From Allacma fusca (lineage: Eukaryota; Arthropoda; Collembola; Symphypleona; Sminthuridae), in NCBI GenBank assembly GCA_947179485.1, contig CAMXBY010000005.1, positions 372,001 through 436,000 on the forward strand: a DNA stretch of 64,000 nucleotides, written 5' to 3'. Below the pieces are notes generated by a model. That model saw only the letters and a list, made by a program, of their open reading frames with translations. It was not told the DNA's origin and made no database searches. Positions 21,736-33,989 of this stretch are shown here, one piece after another. A program made the position numbers and the translations under genes. How positions within the stretch are numbered: the stretch's first letter is position 1; the number at the start of each line of letters is the position of its first letter.

Positions 21736-23010
21736 TGCCTGGATTTGATTATAAAGGATAAATATCAAATCTACTAAAAACAATGAATTAGAAAAGTACA
21801 TTCAGAAACGCCAACATCTTCCACGGATGGCTTTTCGTCTGTTACGACCTCTGGTTCTTCTACGCACCGTCATATTAAACAGACAGGATCAAACAACGAA
21901 ACAAATACAGAACTATCATACATTTCAACAACATAAAGTAACCTTCACCATAAACCAATCACCTTGAAGTGAGTCAACCATAAATAAATTATTGCCCAGT
22001 GCAAAACAAAACTTTTCCATCTTCCTTGGTATAGCAATTCAACAGAAAAACATACATTACGTACGCCTTCCGTATGCGTGTATAAGATAGTACTTGTGAC
22101 AACAAAAAGTGAAGTCGTTTTTGCATAAAATACAAACATCTCTCGCACCACAAAATGGTCAACTCACCATCAGATAACCTGTCGATGACCCTTAAGGGCG
22201 CAAGAACCAAACCTGGATCGCTTCCTACATTCGATTGTATAAAAATGAGCAAAAAGAAACTACGTCAAAACAGAAACTAGGTCAATAAGATCCAATTGTT
22301 CTGAAAATAATAGTAATACACAAATACTACAAACCATGCACTAGATAAAAAAGACGAAGGGAAAAAACAAATCCAATAAAAGTTAAAAATTCGAAATTTG
22401 TGCTACATACTACATAATAAATTGTACCTGGGGATTTCCAAAAGTTTAAAGAAAGATTTTAATATTGGCCATTCCATGCGATGCATGTTAAAGGGCATGT
22501 TACAGACACAGTTTGGCAGAATTAGTCACAAGTCACGACAAACAAGAAAATGACGACCATAACTTCCCCACGTAATTATCAAAGCACGATAAAGTCAATT
22601 AGATGATTAAAGAAACTGATTCGTATATAAATTATAATTAATTTTCAGGTGTCAGATAAAAAACACTAAATGGCAAATTCAGCAATCCGTTCTCTTTCCT
22701 TTTTTTAAAGGGACCAATTTCACAAATACCAGAGAAGTTATTTTCACGGAATAAACCTTGAGAAAGGAAGAGGGCCAATTCGAAACTTATTTGATTCGAC
22801 GTTGTGTCTTATAGCTGAAAACTTGCTAGAAAGTACTGTATTTCTTATTTACACACTATTATACTTATTCCGTCAATAAAACCCCTCTAGTAACAAATGC
22901 TACTGCATTTTATGAACTGCCATCAGATAATACTTTACTTAAATTATACGTTTATAACTATAATATAATAAGTATTAAACTGCAGCAAATATTTTACAGA
23001 AATGATCATA

Positions 23011-23094
23011 CCTCGACGAAGGCGATCGCCAAATAAATTACTACCCAAGGACTGTTTCCATTGACTAGCTTCATTGTCCCCAGAGTATCTGAAA
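23011..23094 (-). other. Possible signal-peptide exon, minus strand
   Basis: Between an acceptor-like TTTTTCAG and a donor GAG/GTATGA the minus strand reads MKLVNGNSPWVVIYLAIAFV, a plausible secretory signal. A second exon-like block with good splice signals (about 22224-22169, GSDPGLVLAPLRVIDRL) lies downstream, but its phase does not join directly. I cannot name a gene; this may be chance. Confidence 0.25.
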
Positions 23095-23388
23095 AATTTG
23101 AAAAGAAAAACTTTACCTAAACTACTCCTAAATTTAAACGAAAAACTGACACAAGCTTATGGAAATTCTGAAAATGCAAATAAAATGGAGAAAACGATGT
23201 CGGCGTGGTGAGGCGAGTATAGTGTGGTGAATCTCATGTGGAAAGCAAATGGTCGGGACCAACCATTTGCAATGCATTTCACCACGCCATACTCGTTCCA
23301 CTACTCACTGCTCTCGGTCTTCAGTCGTTCCGTTCGTCAAGCGCGCAAAAGTTTGATACTCAAACTCATATTACGCGGAGGCGGCCGC

Positions 23389-24601
23389 ATACATGGGCAC
23401 CTCACGAGGGAATGAGGGATGCCTCGCCCTCTCCCTCGTCCTCGCCCTCACAAACTGCGAGGGTGATGGTGAGTACACGTTGATTTTAGGTGACCTCATG
23501 AACTTGAGGGAGAGGACCTACGAAGAGGATGTGAACGAAAGAGGGGGAGGCAGAGTACACATGTAAGCCCTCATGATCTTATCTTACCTTAATGGTTATG
23601 CGAAAATCATGCATACATTGTTCTGTAGCAAGCCCAACTTCATAACGTCTTAGGTTCACGGTTGATGGCCCAGCGCAAAAATCAAGTTTAAAGTTTTAAA
23701 AGTAAAAGGTCCTCATGTTTACGTTAACATTTCTCATATTAATTTCCAGAAAAAAAATCATTTTAGGATGTCGGGGAGACATGGTCATTCGTAAACAAAG
23801 GCTCTACCTGGGCTTTATATTTGATTAATGCTGTTTTCAGACCCTAATATTGAATATTACTGGTAAGGTTGTGGAACCTATTTTTGACTAATCCTTGTTA
23901 ACCGGAGACGTTGAAAACAGTTTTGATCAATAATAGTCATTTTCTGAGCTACTGAATCGATTATAATGAAGATTCATTGCCAAAGACCGACAAAAATGTG
24001 TTTTATAACAAAATATTGTAGTTTGAAAACAAAATTGTTTCAATGTTGCCGACAATTAAAATATAAGGAAGATTTTCCCACCTTTTACCGATGAATTAAA
24101 ATTTTAAACTTGTTTTTTACGTTATTTTCAGGAAAAAAATTGAAAAAACATTGTCAATTTTTCAAGTTTTTTGTACTTTTTACAATTATGCCAACCACGA
24201 AATCTATAATGTACCTGTACCCAAATACCTGGGTAAAACCTGCACTATTAAAGGGCACTATTTGGAATACAGTAGTTAATTTTTTACAATTAGTTTTGAA
24301 CGCTAGGTTTTTGTTAATTTTATAAACTTTCTAAGCTATCCAAAAGTTCCGTCCGTTCAGAACGGGGGAAATGTCGACACATATTGATGTATTGTTATGG
24401 GGTTATTTACGTGTAATGTAAAATAACGAGGGCTCTCATGAGTGCGAGGGAGGGGGGTGTATTTTAAAAGTAGCCCCTCACGAGGGCGAGGACGAGTACA
24501 ACCCGTAACGTGACGCTCGATTGATGACGAGGGAGAGTGATGGTAGGCTATAATTCATCCCTCGCACAAAGAGGCAGAGGGAGAACAAAACGCCCATCTA
24601 T
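23389..24601. mobile_element. Probable hAT-like element, CTCACGAGGG type
   Basis: Left CATACATGGGCACCTC and right GCCCATCTATG resemble the CATAGATG termini of the element at 13839. Flanking AGGCGGCC and AGACGGCC are a possible imperfect 8-bp duplication. Both ends carry CTCGCCCTC/GAGGGCGAGG iterations; the 23600-24400 core is unique. The reverse-oriented right end recurs at 58405-58600. Confidence 0.6.
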
Positions 24602-24619
24602 GAGACGGCCCACTCGCTC

Positions 24620-25430
24620 AACTTAGAAGAGAGGATATTCTCGCTTCGGTGCCTTCGGGCAATGATGTTCGCTGGGGATACCGTCTCGCAGGATAGACGG
24701 CAAAAATCGGGACGGGATAGGGACTTTGAGACGGATTCGGTTCTAACAATTAAGAGAGGAGAGTGACTGAGACGGGATCGAGACGTTGATCGTAAAATAT
24801 ATGAATAATAGGGACGAATACTTCGGACGTTTGGATTTAATCCAGTCACCGTCACTCTCACTATTTACTATCTCGTTCATTTACATGTGCTGCATACCAT
24901 ACATATGTAGCCATGAATATAACAATGGTGGGTACCAGGAATGGTTGTCACGTGAGATGGAGAGACGGATAGGGATAGGATAGGGATACGGACGGGACGG
25001 GGACGTTCATTAACGACATTAGCGCTGACTGGCCGTGACTGAAACTAGATCGTCTGGTGTTCATGACGGATTGGAGGGACGTAAGGATTTGTGACTGATT
25101 GTTACCAGGGATGTAGACGTACCTAGTAGGGATTTTCCCATCATTGCCTTCGGGACACTAGCCGTTAAAGAGGAAGGTACAAGTTAGCATACAGCCCATG
25201 ATTGTGGATGCAAGTTAGCATACAATGGTATGCCAAGTCAACCAGCATACGCTCAGCCCAAAATAGCATACAGCATACAATTGAGGGACCAATTCAGCAT
25301 ACAACCAGAATTGTATAGACCATTTTGGCATACAGCTTGATTTTCAATTTGGCATACAGAATACAATTCAACCTGCAATTTAGCATACAGAAGAAAACGT
25401 TGCTAACTGTATACTTCAACTGAAATAAAG
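24620..25430. repeat. Two simple-motif repeat tracts
   Basis: 24640-25020 is rich in GGGACGGGATAGGGA-type motifs. 25180-25400 iterates TTxAGCATACA. Both resemble interiors of the miniature elements elsewhere, but I could not define termini. No gene is visible. Confidence 0.45.
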
Positions 25431-25439
25431 ATTTCAACT

Positions 25440-26060
25440 GTCGAGAATAATTGTTTTCTCATCTGTTCGATCCTCTGTAAAACTTAAGTAAAATTTAACA
25501 GTAAGAAAAAAATTACTACATACAAATCAGACTAAAGTTATAGAAGCATATATGGATATATTAGTGGATGTAATTGTGGATGCCAGTTGGCGAAAAAAAT
25601 TAGGGAGTGCGCACATATTACGGTTCATTGTTTCACAATTTTTGGACCCTACCGTACAAATCGTCATCCTAAAATCATTTTTCCGTGACCCCTCCTCCCT
25701 TGTAAACGTCATCAGATCAAAACCACAGACTACCCAGTCGGCAAAATATGATTCAGCAATGTCTGGGCAATATACGCTCTGGAACATTAAACGAATATTC
25801 GCCGTGAAACAAATGGCGAGATAGGTCAGCCATCGCCGGTCATACAGATACAGATATTCTGCATCAAGTAAATTTCATGGCGACATCGCCCAGAAAAATA
25901 AAATAACATTGTTTTAACGTTATAACTATCAACAGAAATACTTAAATTTTTATGTTTTGGTGATGGAGCCCGAATGTCATTGTGACAAAGGCGATTTCAC
26001 GAATGTAAATAATTTGGCAACACGGTTGTAAATCTTTTGCTTTTAAATATTTATTTCAAT
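25440..26060. other. No recognisable gene
   Basis: Short overlapping frames on both strands (about 90 codons at 25527-25824) with no motif I recognise. It lies just 3' of the decayed transposase and may include the end of that element. Confidence 0.4.
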
Positions 26061-26082
26061 TAGGCGAAACAATTATGAACAT

Positions 26083-28051
26083 TCAAATAAATGGGGTTTG
26101 CTGTGTTCTACATTTTATGTACACATCATTGGACACCATTGGAATAACAACAAAACTATTAGTACTATTTAAAGGAAGTTGTAAGCATTTTCTAACAATA
26201 TTTCTGGTATCAAGTGGAAAGGTCTCAGAAAAATTAGATACTTTATGTATTGATAACATGCTACTATCTATAGGAATTTTGAAAAAAGGACATGGCTGTA
26301 AAATTTTTTGACATAAATGTATTTTCCGGTTGTTAACTACTTCAGTTTGCACAACTTTAATCAAGCATCCATCATTTGTCAAAAACGTGTTATCCCCATC
26401 TTTTGGACTTATTTCAAAGTGAATTTGCTTACCACTCATAGGGATTGCTTGAACCCCAGATTCTGAAATCCTGCGTATAGCTTGCGCTAAATAACTGTGC
26501 TTTCCTCGAAGAATTCGCTTTAGCGTTTGCATATAATTTTCCAAGTTAAAAGCACTTACATTATCTAAACTACCATATCTTAAAGCATCATCAGGCAAAT
26601 GAATAAGATCATGTACATTATACACCAACAATTCTTCAGAATACAGTACTGGTACCAGATTTACAAAGTAAAGTAAAGATTTGGAGAAATTTTATTCCAA
26701 TCAAATTTACTAGCTTTATCGCTTAATAATATTCATGTGGCTAGGCTTAGCATTAATAAGTGGTTGTACTTTTCAGTACTCAAAATACCTTGTAAAACCA
26801 CAATTCCATAGTAAAGCAAGAACGATCTCAGTTGGGTGGCTTTCCATCTATCAATATCAGACAAAGGCTTTCTATGGAACTCTTTTGGTACAAAAAATTT
26901 TATGTGTGAGACACTCATCAACTTTGCGTATTTCGTAGCGACTCATACCCCATCACGTTGTGCAGATTTTACCCAAACACGCAAAAGTTTCCGCATCACA
27001 CCAAGGCATACTAAATGCATGTAATCAATTGGGACTTGACTAACTAATCCTATTTTTAATTCAATGAGAGGTGATTCTGACACATGATGAATTTTATCCA
27101 GCTGTAATTCAAAAGTTTGATCAGTTCGTTTTCGACAATTTACGTCCTTAAAAATGATTCTACCTTTCCAATTACCTTTAACGACACAACGCTCGCATCC
27201 AAAATACGAATTGAAACTAACGCAACCTTTAATGAAGCTTCTTGCTGGGGCATCGGCAATAACCCCATCTAACTGAACTGAGATACGTTTTCCACCTAAA
27301 ATAATTCCCTGGTTTTCTAAATCACGCATTTCATCAACAAAAGGTAGAAGATATGCCTGGATCGAATTGGGTTTACTTTCACCATAGAAAATACGGATTA
27401 CAAAAGTGAAAGTAAACGTTCCTATATTTAGCTTGCCTAATATTGGCCAAAATGTTTTTGAACTGCTTTTGCACAACGGTAGGCCATCGATACCAACGAA
27501 GAGCGAAATATTCTCGCAAATTAAAATATTATCAAGTTTCAGTAAACAATTTTTTAAACAAAATGATAATATTCGCCACCACCTGTTTGCATGATTTTGT
27601 AGTTGGTTTGTGTTTTCAGTAGAGTAGTAGAGCATTTTGAGTAAATCGTTTGTGGCTTCTCTCGTGATATTAAAATTTAAACACCATTTTCTTAGAGCCT
27701 CTCTTAAATCTAGAGTAAAAGAGGTCTCGTCCTCACTTGAAGTTATTTCAACATCATCATCTAAAAAGTGGTAGATGCACATATTTTGGGAATCGTCTAA
27801 ACCAGATATTGAGCTGCGGTCAGGAATGCTAAAAGTATCATCACATTCCATGCCCGGATCATTACTAAGAATATTGTATTAGTTGCTTTAGAATCAAATC
27901 TTATTGAATTACTATCTACATCCCCGGTGGAGTTTCTGCAATCGTCATGGTTTACAATTTGAACCTCATCCTCATCTTGAATTTCGTTTAACATAAACTT
28001 ATATAAATGAACTACTTTTCTATAATTTGTGGTACGCGAGAAGCTACCCAT
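26083..28051 (-). pseudogene. Transposase, Tnp2/EnSpm-like family, decayed
   Basis: A transposase of a family common in arthropod genomes. It starts MGSFSRTTNYRKVVHLYKF (28051), shifts frame near 27870, and continues through FVGIDGLPLCKSSSKTFWPI, DAPARSFIKGC, a Cys pair (GCERCVVKG), and PIDYMHLVCLGVMRKLL. After one in-frame TGA (26945-26943) come FFVPKEFHRKPLSDIDRWKA and VVLQGILSTEKYNHLLML. A further TGA and a frameshift precede LLVYNVHDLIHLPDDALRYG (26631 onward) and the C-terminus. The order and motifs fit one ~600-residue protein. The two stops and two frameshifts mean it is inactive. Superfamily assignment is from memory of similar proteins. It lies 0.7 kb downstream of, and on the same strand as, the DUF4806 gene. 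Confidence 0.72.
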
Positions 28052-28059
28052 ATTCTCAA

Positions 28060-28770
28060 GTATTGTGTTGCACTAAGTTTAATTTGCCAAATTGTTACAT
28101 TGTTTCTTGTGTTATCTTCGGGATAGTCTTTCGGAAGCAAAGCGAAACCAATCCATGATGCAGACGTTAATATCAGCTTCCCGTTCGTTCTTGCACACGG
28201 GATTTTTCCTGGCCGTACCTTGAGTGAAATCAAAATTAAAACTACTATTCAATAATATTTTTTGAAAATCTTCTTGTACATTTACTACATGTTGTGTGGA
28301 CAGGAAAAATTTCGCATATTTTTTATTGAACTTCTGACCTAATTACAGGCAAACACTAACATAGCGTGTATATACTTTGAAATATTAATATGCATAATAT
28401 TTGACTCTTTAATATTTACGGTGGAATAACCAAATTGAGGCTTAATGACTACTATGTCACGAAATTTGGTGATACTCAAACGAAATTGTCAACTATCAAA
28501 ATTGACTACACGTTATTAAAAATTCTGGCAGTGCTCATTGTAAGGTCAGTTGAGGTAAAAATGCTGAAGTTTAAGTTACAATTTTTGAAAAAATTAAAAT
28601 AGTTGGAACACGTTATTACTAACTCATATCCTAACTCCATCCTATTATTACTAACTAGACTGAGCTAATGTAAACCAAGATCAATTTTTTGACTCAAAAT
28701 TATTAGTTTATTTAGTAGAAATTGTACATCTGTCGTGCAATATTCTACCAAAACTTATCGAAATATGACA
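28060..28770. other. Spacer between DUF4806 gene and transposase
   Basis: AT-rich. A 73-residue minus-strand frame (28233-28012) overlaps the transposase start, but I do not recognise it. Probably 5' flank or untranslated sequence of the transposase gene. Confidence 0.4.
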
Positions 28771-28778
28771 TGCGGACT

Positions 28779-30329
28779 TCAGCGTACATGTTCCCTATTA
28801 ACCAAATGAAAATTAGTTTGAATTGCTGACTTACGGAAAATAATCTGGTGAATATTGATGAATTTCCTAAATTCTAATTCAGCCTTTCCTTTTCCAGTGA
28901 AAGTAGTCCTTTTTGCAAGTTCGTCCGAAATAATGCGGGACAGAATCCCACTCACGGTTTTCTTTAAGTCCTTTCCACCAAAACTTGTTAAGTAACGTTC
29001 CTGCAAAAATAAAGCCGTTGTTACTAAACCACTACAAAAACCTTATATGAATGTTACAAAATCAATGCTCACCAGCTGCTTCAAGAATTCCTGATTTTTT
29101 AAATTCATTTCCACATTCATCAGTTCATTCTTAGTGCTACAAAGTTGAATTGGTGCTTGGTAATCATCACACTCAAACTCCACATATGATTTTTGCTTAA
29201 TCGCAACCAGGATGTTATCCTTTTATATCTGCAAGCCTTCTTAGAACAGTTTCCTGAAATTCTGTACGTATAGAAATTTTTTTCATTCAACACAATTCGT
29301 ACTTGACAAACAATTCTTCATTCCAAAAAAGTTAACAATTAATATTATTTCAGTTAATACTTATTAATTAATATATGCACTACAATTCAGATCTCGAAAC
29401 CAATCTTACTGTTCTCATTCACTGCAATAGTTTGAGTTGAAACGTCAATTTTTTCAGATAAAATTTCCTTGAAGACTGATTCCAAATTACGATTGCTTTG
29501 CTCCACGTCTTGTACAATCACATTGTCGATACCTTCCAGTTCCTGTTGATCGAATGTTATTGCAACTTCGGCGTTATTGTCAGCCGATCGCGAACCTACA
29601 CCAACAATAATGAAATTTTGGTATTAATTTGTCCACGATTTTAATTGTTTATTGTGAATTATGTTTTTATGGTACATACACGAGAACAAATTACTGGTTG
29701 GTATAACTATCTCTAGTTGATGTTGAGATCCAGCTAAATTTTGATTTTGACTGTTATCAGATTCAGCATTGTCCACGAGTTTGTCCTTGCGATTGATTCT
29801 TGGCCGCAATCATCTTGCGTGGCAAAGTGATTCCTCTTCTTCACTATCGCTTTCACTTTCAATGCACGAAGTAAACAGAGATGCTTCTTCCGCTTTTCGT
29901 GCCGCTGACAAAGTTTCTGTATAGCACAAGAATTAATTATAATTTCCACATACATTTGAAAAGTGAATTTTAAAAATATTGCGTTTTACAATTATTTCAT
30001 AAATAGTTCTAAAATGTACCAGGAATTACTTTAACCATTATTTTCATTAGAATTGTTAATTACATGGTTGGAAAGGATTACAATATTACTTAACTGTATG
30101 CTTTGAGCAATATTGCGTCCTCAATTGTCCACGAAGGTTTTGGTACCGAATTGGGATTAGTCAATATTGCACTGAGAGCCGGTCCGGGAATATCTGGCCA
30201 ATAACACTGATTTTGGCCTGGCAAGATCCAACGAAAGGGAACTATACAAGTGGATGTTTCGTCAAAAATTACGACTGCAAATGTTTTCTTGCTAACTTTC
30301 GAATTGCCTAGCCTGCCATATTGGTCACG
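28779..30329 (-). pseudogene. DUF4806-domain gene, five exons, probably decayed
   Basis: Exon 1 (30329-30095) reads KKTFAVVIFDETSTCIVPFR, then WILPGQNQCYWP. Exon 2 (29916-29680) joins in phase to give LLKAYKTLSAARKAEEASLF, then an acidic run and, after one in-frame TGA (29812-29810), LRPRINRKDKL. Exon 3 starts at 29595, also in phase. Exon 4 (to 29073) ends KNQEFLKQL, and exon 5 (29000-28779) gives ERYLTSFGGKDLKKTVSGIL and IISDELAKRTTF. The first half is the FAVVxF..W..CYWP module and the last exon is the DUF4806 domain, the usual architecture of these proteins, whose role is unknown. The exon 3-4 joint does not close in frame. No in-frame ATG is visible before exon 1. With the TGA this suggests a recently degraded gene. 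Confidence 0.72.
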
Positions 30330-30334
30330 CTAAG

Positions 30335-31240
30335 AATGGATTCCAAATGAACTCTTTGGCAGTTGTAATATTATCAGGATATTTTATTCCAGCTGTACGC
30401 GAGGTGGGCGGCAGCTCCTTGATTCGGTTGTAATAGCGCCCTAATGTTGCTTTTATCAAATGAGAAACATACAGGCATTGTGGCCTCATTGTTAACGGGC
30501 AGCACTTGGGCATACAGTGTGTTGTAATGTAGACGAAACGTTGCATTAACGTCGCATAGTCAACGGTAATCAATGTTCAATTTTAGTGTATATTTATCAT
30601 CGCCAAATCAAACAATGTTAACATTAGAGCGAGGGCGAACGCAAAAATAACACCCAACAGTATTTTAACATGCGGGCGATCATGTTTGCCGACTGGGTAC
30701 TTGACCGATTTCGTTCAAAATTTGTATCATTGGTTGTCGATAATTTGTAAGAGTTAGTTATTGATTGAAATCGGTCGGCGTGTTCGTGCAAAAACATTTT
30801 TGAAGGAAGAAAAAGAGAAATAATAAAAAAGATCAACAAATGACTACCGGTGGGGACACTTTAGATCGTGGCTTTATTATTTTGGTATCCCGTTCGTGGA
30901 CTAACTCAAAATAACAATTGCTGTTTTTACAAAGAACCTAATATGATTAAAAATTCAAAGCAAATGTTTCAAATTGTTCAAACCTTTGATCTTTGAGATT
31001 TTGGCCTGGATCAATCTGGCATGGGGAGGTAAATATGTTCCGTAAACGTAGTAGGAAATAATATTCCAAATTTAACAATAGCAAAGAATGATGGATAGGA
31101 AAATATCCGCTAATTTCTTGATGGTCCACGTTGCATTGAATTTCTAATTTACTATTTGAATAATCACACTATCAGACAATTTCAACCCTGAAAGTTTATT
31201 GCAATACTGGCATAACATCATTGGAATAAGTTCAAAATTA
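30335..31240. other. No recognisable gene
   Basis: 5' flank of the DUF4806 gene and beyond. Only short frames; the largest (30573-30325, minus) has no family I recognise. Confidence 0.4.
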
Positions 31241-31243
31241 TTA

Positions 31244-31665
31244 GGGAGCGTTCACAAATGACGTCATCAAATTAGTGGGTGGGTGCTAACGGGAGATGAT
31301 GATGTTGATGACGTAGTGGTAGGGTGGATTTGACCAAATGATGATGTCATCAACCGACGAATGTTACCAACGATTTTGTGGCTTAACCGTTAACAGTTTT
31401 GGTAGTTTGAATCAACCTGCTTCGGCTTGCTTACTTGCCGAAAATGCCCAAAATTCAAGGCATTTTCAAATTAAGACATTTGCAGGGCATTTTTAGGTAG
31501 GCAGGCATAAAACCCTGGGGATTTTCAATTGTGCAATCCTGGTGATGATGGCGTCATTACATGGGGTGGGTGCGTCGTTTTATCACATGATGATATCTGA
31601 TGACAAGTGTGTGACTGGGTGCCTAAAAACCAGTATTTTGGATGACGTCATTTGTGAACGCTCCC
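31244..31665. mobile_element. MITE with GGGAGCGTTCACAAATGACG termini
   Basis: A perfect 25-bp terminal inverted repeat (GGGAGCGTTCACAAATGACG...), 422 bp long, flanked by TTA on both sides (31241-31243, 31666-31668). A 3-bp TTA duplication fits PIF/Harbinger-type elements. The interior contains multiple GATGATGAC/TGATGTCATC motifs. Non-coding. Confidence 0.88.
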
Positions 31666-31668
31666 TTA

Positions 31669-32226
31669 TAGATATTTCGTGTATCTGGAAGCCTTTACGA
31701 CCTTAGAAGGCTAATATTTAGGAACCCTTCCTTCCAGGGCTGTCACGGGCCTAAATACCGATACTTTTGTAATTATTGAGATACGACGGAAAGATTTGAC
31801 ACAAAGCTAGGTATTCATGAGACAAACTTTCAATTTTGGAGAGGATATTTTGAATACCAATTCCGATTCGAATTCTTTTTTAAAAACCCGATTTACAGCT
31901 ATTCTGAGCATCGGAATTCAAAAATTCTTTTTGGATTCCGATTCTACTATCAGTGATCTATTTTTCCATGGTCACAATTACTCATGGAAAATGACCATTT
32001 GAATACAAACGAGGGGAATACAAACAAAGTTTTCGGGGCAATATGCAATTCGAATTCCGATATCCAGCCCTGCTTCCTTCACAATCCTTCACTCCTAGTT
32101 TTTGTGAAGGCTTCCTTCAGCCTTCAGAAAAAAGTATCCCCATCCTTCCATTCCTTCTGCAATGTTAAGAAAGTTACCTTTCCGCCTTCAAGGAAGCCTT
32201 CTTGGAAGGCTGGCCTTCGAAGGCTG
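31669..32226 (-). mobile_element. Truncated reverse copy of the AAGGCCTTCC-type nest
   Basis: Sequence matches 11975-12525 in reverse complement, including the inner element (31735-32072) at the same position. Both outer ends are lost: the left stops at the Harbinger-like MITE and the right at GGCTGCGCA before the GC-rich tract. The nest was therefore formed once and then copied as a unit. Confidence 0.88.
31735..32072 (-). mobile_element. hAT-like miniature element, GAATTCG type, copy 2
   Basis: Termini CAGGGCTG and CAGCCCTG with a perfect 8-bp duplication CTTCCTTC (31727-31734 and 32073-32080). Sister of 12128-12457 in opposite orientation. Confidence 0.9.
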
Positions 32227-32615
32227 CGCAGCCCGAAACCCGACCGAAACCCTGGTATGCCAGAACAATTCGAGACCCCTCTGGAGAAAGGGTCAGAAGT
32301 GAGACCCATGTCCAGCCTAGGCCGGACATGGGTCTCACTTCTGACCTAGGGTGTCCGAACAGACCCCAGCTTTTCCAGGGTGTCCGGACAAGGGTCTTAT
32401 TTCAGACCCAGAGTGTCCCGAACGACCCCAGCTTTCCCACGAAGTCCGGAGAAGGACCTTGGGTGTCCCGAAAGAGACATCAGATCTCTTGCAGTGTCCG
32501 GACAGACGCTGTTGACCCTGGGGTATCCGGACAGAACCCAGTTGACACTGGGTGTCCGGACAGGGACCTGGGGTGTCCCGAAAGAGACCCCAGCTCTCCC
32601 AGGGTGTCCTGACAC
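32227..32615. repeat. GC-rich GTCCGGACAG repeat island, left part
   Basis: Degenerate ~30-bp units of the type GGTGTCCGGACAGACCCCAG, much richer in GC than the surroundings. Overlapping open frames on both strands come from the repeat. It continues at 33774-33985 on the far side of the element at 32616-33765, so it was one tract before that insertion. Confidence 0.8.
32291..32346. repeat. Perfect 23-bp hairpin
   Basis: Arms 32291-32313 (GGTCAGAAGTGAGACCCATG + TCC) and 32324-32346 are exact reverse complements around a 10-bp loop AGCCTAGGCC. Confidence 0.95.
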
Positions 32616-33765
32616 CAGGGATGTCAATTTCCAATTTTGTGATTACAATTAACGATTAACGATTACTTCGAAAACAAAATGAATTTATAATTACAATTAA
32701 TGATTAATGGGCTTATAACTAATAATTAATAATTACGATTAACGATTACTTTAAAAATATTATTCACTGATGATTACAATTAACGATTACTTTAGAAATA
32801 ATTTTCACTGATGATTACAATTAACGATTACTTTAGAAATAATTTTCACTGATGATTACAATTAACGATTACTTTGAAAATATTATTCACTGATGATTAC
32901 AATTAACGATTACTTTAAAAATAATTTTCCGTGTTGATTACAATTAACGATTACTTTAGAAATAATTTTCACTGATGATTACAATTAACGATTACTTCGA
33001 AAATAATTTTCATTGATGATTACAATTAACGATTACTTTAAAAATAATTTTCATTGATGATTGCAATTAACGATTAACGATTATTTTGAAAATTAATTAA
33101 TTGAGGATTGCAATTAACAATGTAATGTGGGTATTTAGATACTGCTTGCATTTATCATTTTAATAAGCTAACTTGTACAAAGGGTGAGACGAGGAGTTCA
33201 GGATTCTGTTCATGTCGTGTAAACTGCTCTGATCGTAAACAGAGTGTATTATATCCTTTATATTATCAGCCAGATACACCGGACACTGCTTAGTAAAAAC
33301 TTCTTCGAACCCTAGACTGCTTAGAATTTTGGAGACGTCGCCAGCCCGATAATTGATGATTACAATTGATAATTGATTTTTGAAAACGGCTAATTGATGA
33401 TTACAATTGATAATTGATTTTTGAAAACGGCTAATTGATGATTACAATTGATAATTGATTTTTGAAAACGGCTAATTGATGATTACAATTGATAATTGAT
33501 TTTTGAAAACGGTAAATTGATGATTACAATTGACGATTGATTTTTGAAAAAGGTTAATTGATGATTACATTTGATGATTGATTTTTGAAAAAGGTTAATT
33601 GATGATTACAATTGATGATTGATTTTTGCAAAAAGGTTCATTGATGATTACAATTGATGATTATTTCAAACAATCCAAGCTTACTAAATTAACGATTGAT
33701 GATTAATAATTAGTAATCATTAATCGTTAATCATTAATCGTGATTATTAATCGTTGACATCCCTG
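32616..33765. mobile_element. hAT-like miniature element, GATTACAATTAACG type
   Basis: Termini CAGGGATGTCAA and TTGACATCCCTG (perfect 12 bp). Perfect 8-bp target duplication CCTGACAC (32608-32615 and 33766-33773). Two internal arrays of 41-bp units: GATTACAATTAACGATTACT... (about 32770-33110) and GATTACAATTGATAATTGAT... (about 33350-33670). They flank a 190-bp unique centre that is open on the minus strand. Confidence 0.94.
33160..33351 (-). other. Coding-like segment inside the element, unrecognised
   Basis: The minus strand is open for 63 codons ending at TAA (33162-33160), with no ATG near the start. It contains GDVSKILSSLGFEEVFTKQC, PVYLADNIKDIIHSVYD and SSLHDMNRILNSSSHPLYKL. The balanced amino acid composition and higher GC than the flanking arrays suggest a real exon piece, either of the parental transposase or captured from a host gene. 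I cannot name it. Confidence 0.45.
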
Positions 33766-33773
33766 CCTGACAC

Positions 33774-33985
33774 ACCCCAGCTGGCCCGGGGTCTCCGGAC
33801 AGACCGCAGCTAACTCAGAGCGTCCGGATAGACCACAGCTGACCCAGAGTGTTCGGATATGATCCCAGCTCTCACAGGTCTCCGGACAGACCCCAGTTGA
33901 CCGGGGTCTCACAGTTACAACTTGTCCAGGAGTCTGAAAACACCTGACACATGCATTCAAACAGACCCCATGTATCCTAGGTAGG
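33774..33985. repeat. GC-rich GTCCGGACAG repeat island, right part
   Basis: Continuation of the tract at 32227-32615 with units such as GGTCTCCGGACAGACCxCAG. Confidence 0.75.
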
Positions 33986-33989
33986 CATG

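Noticed and set aside
32770..33670. Regularly spaced 41-bp repeats that might be mistaken for a CRISPR array
   Set aside because: There are no unique spacers, the unit is degenerate AT-rich text, and the arrays lie inside a eukaryotic transposon with an 8-bp target duplication.
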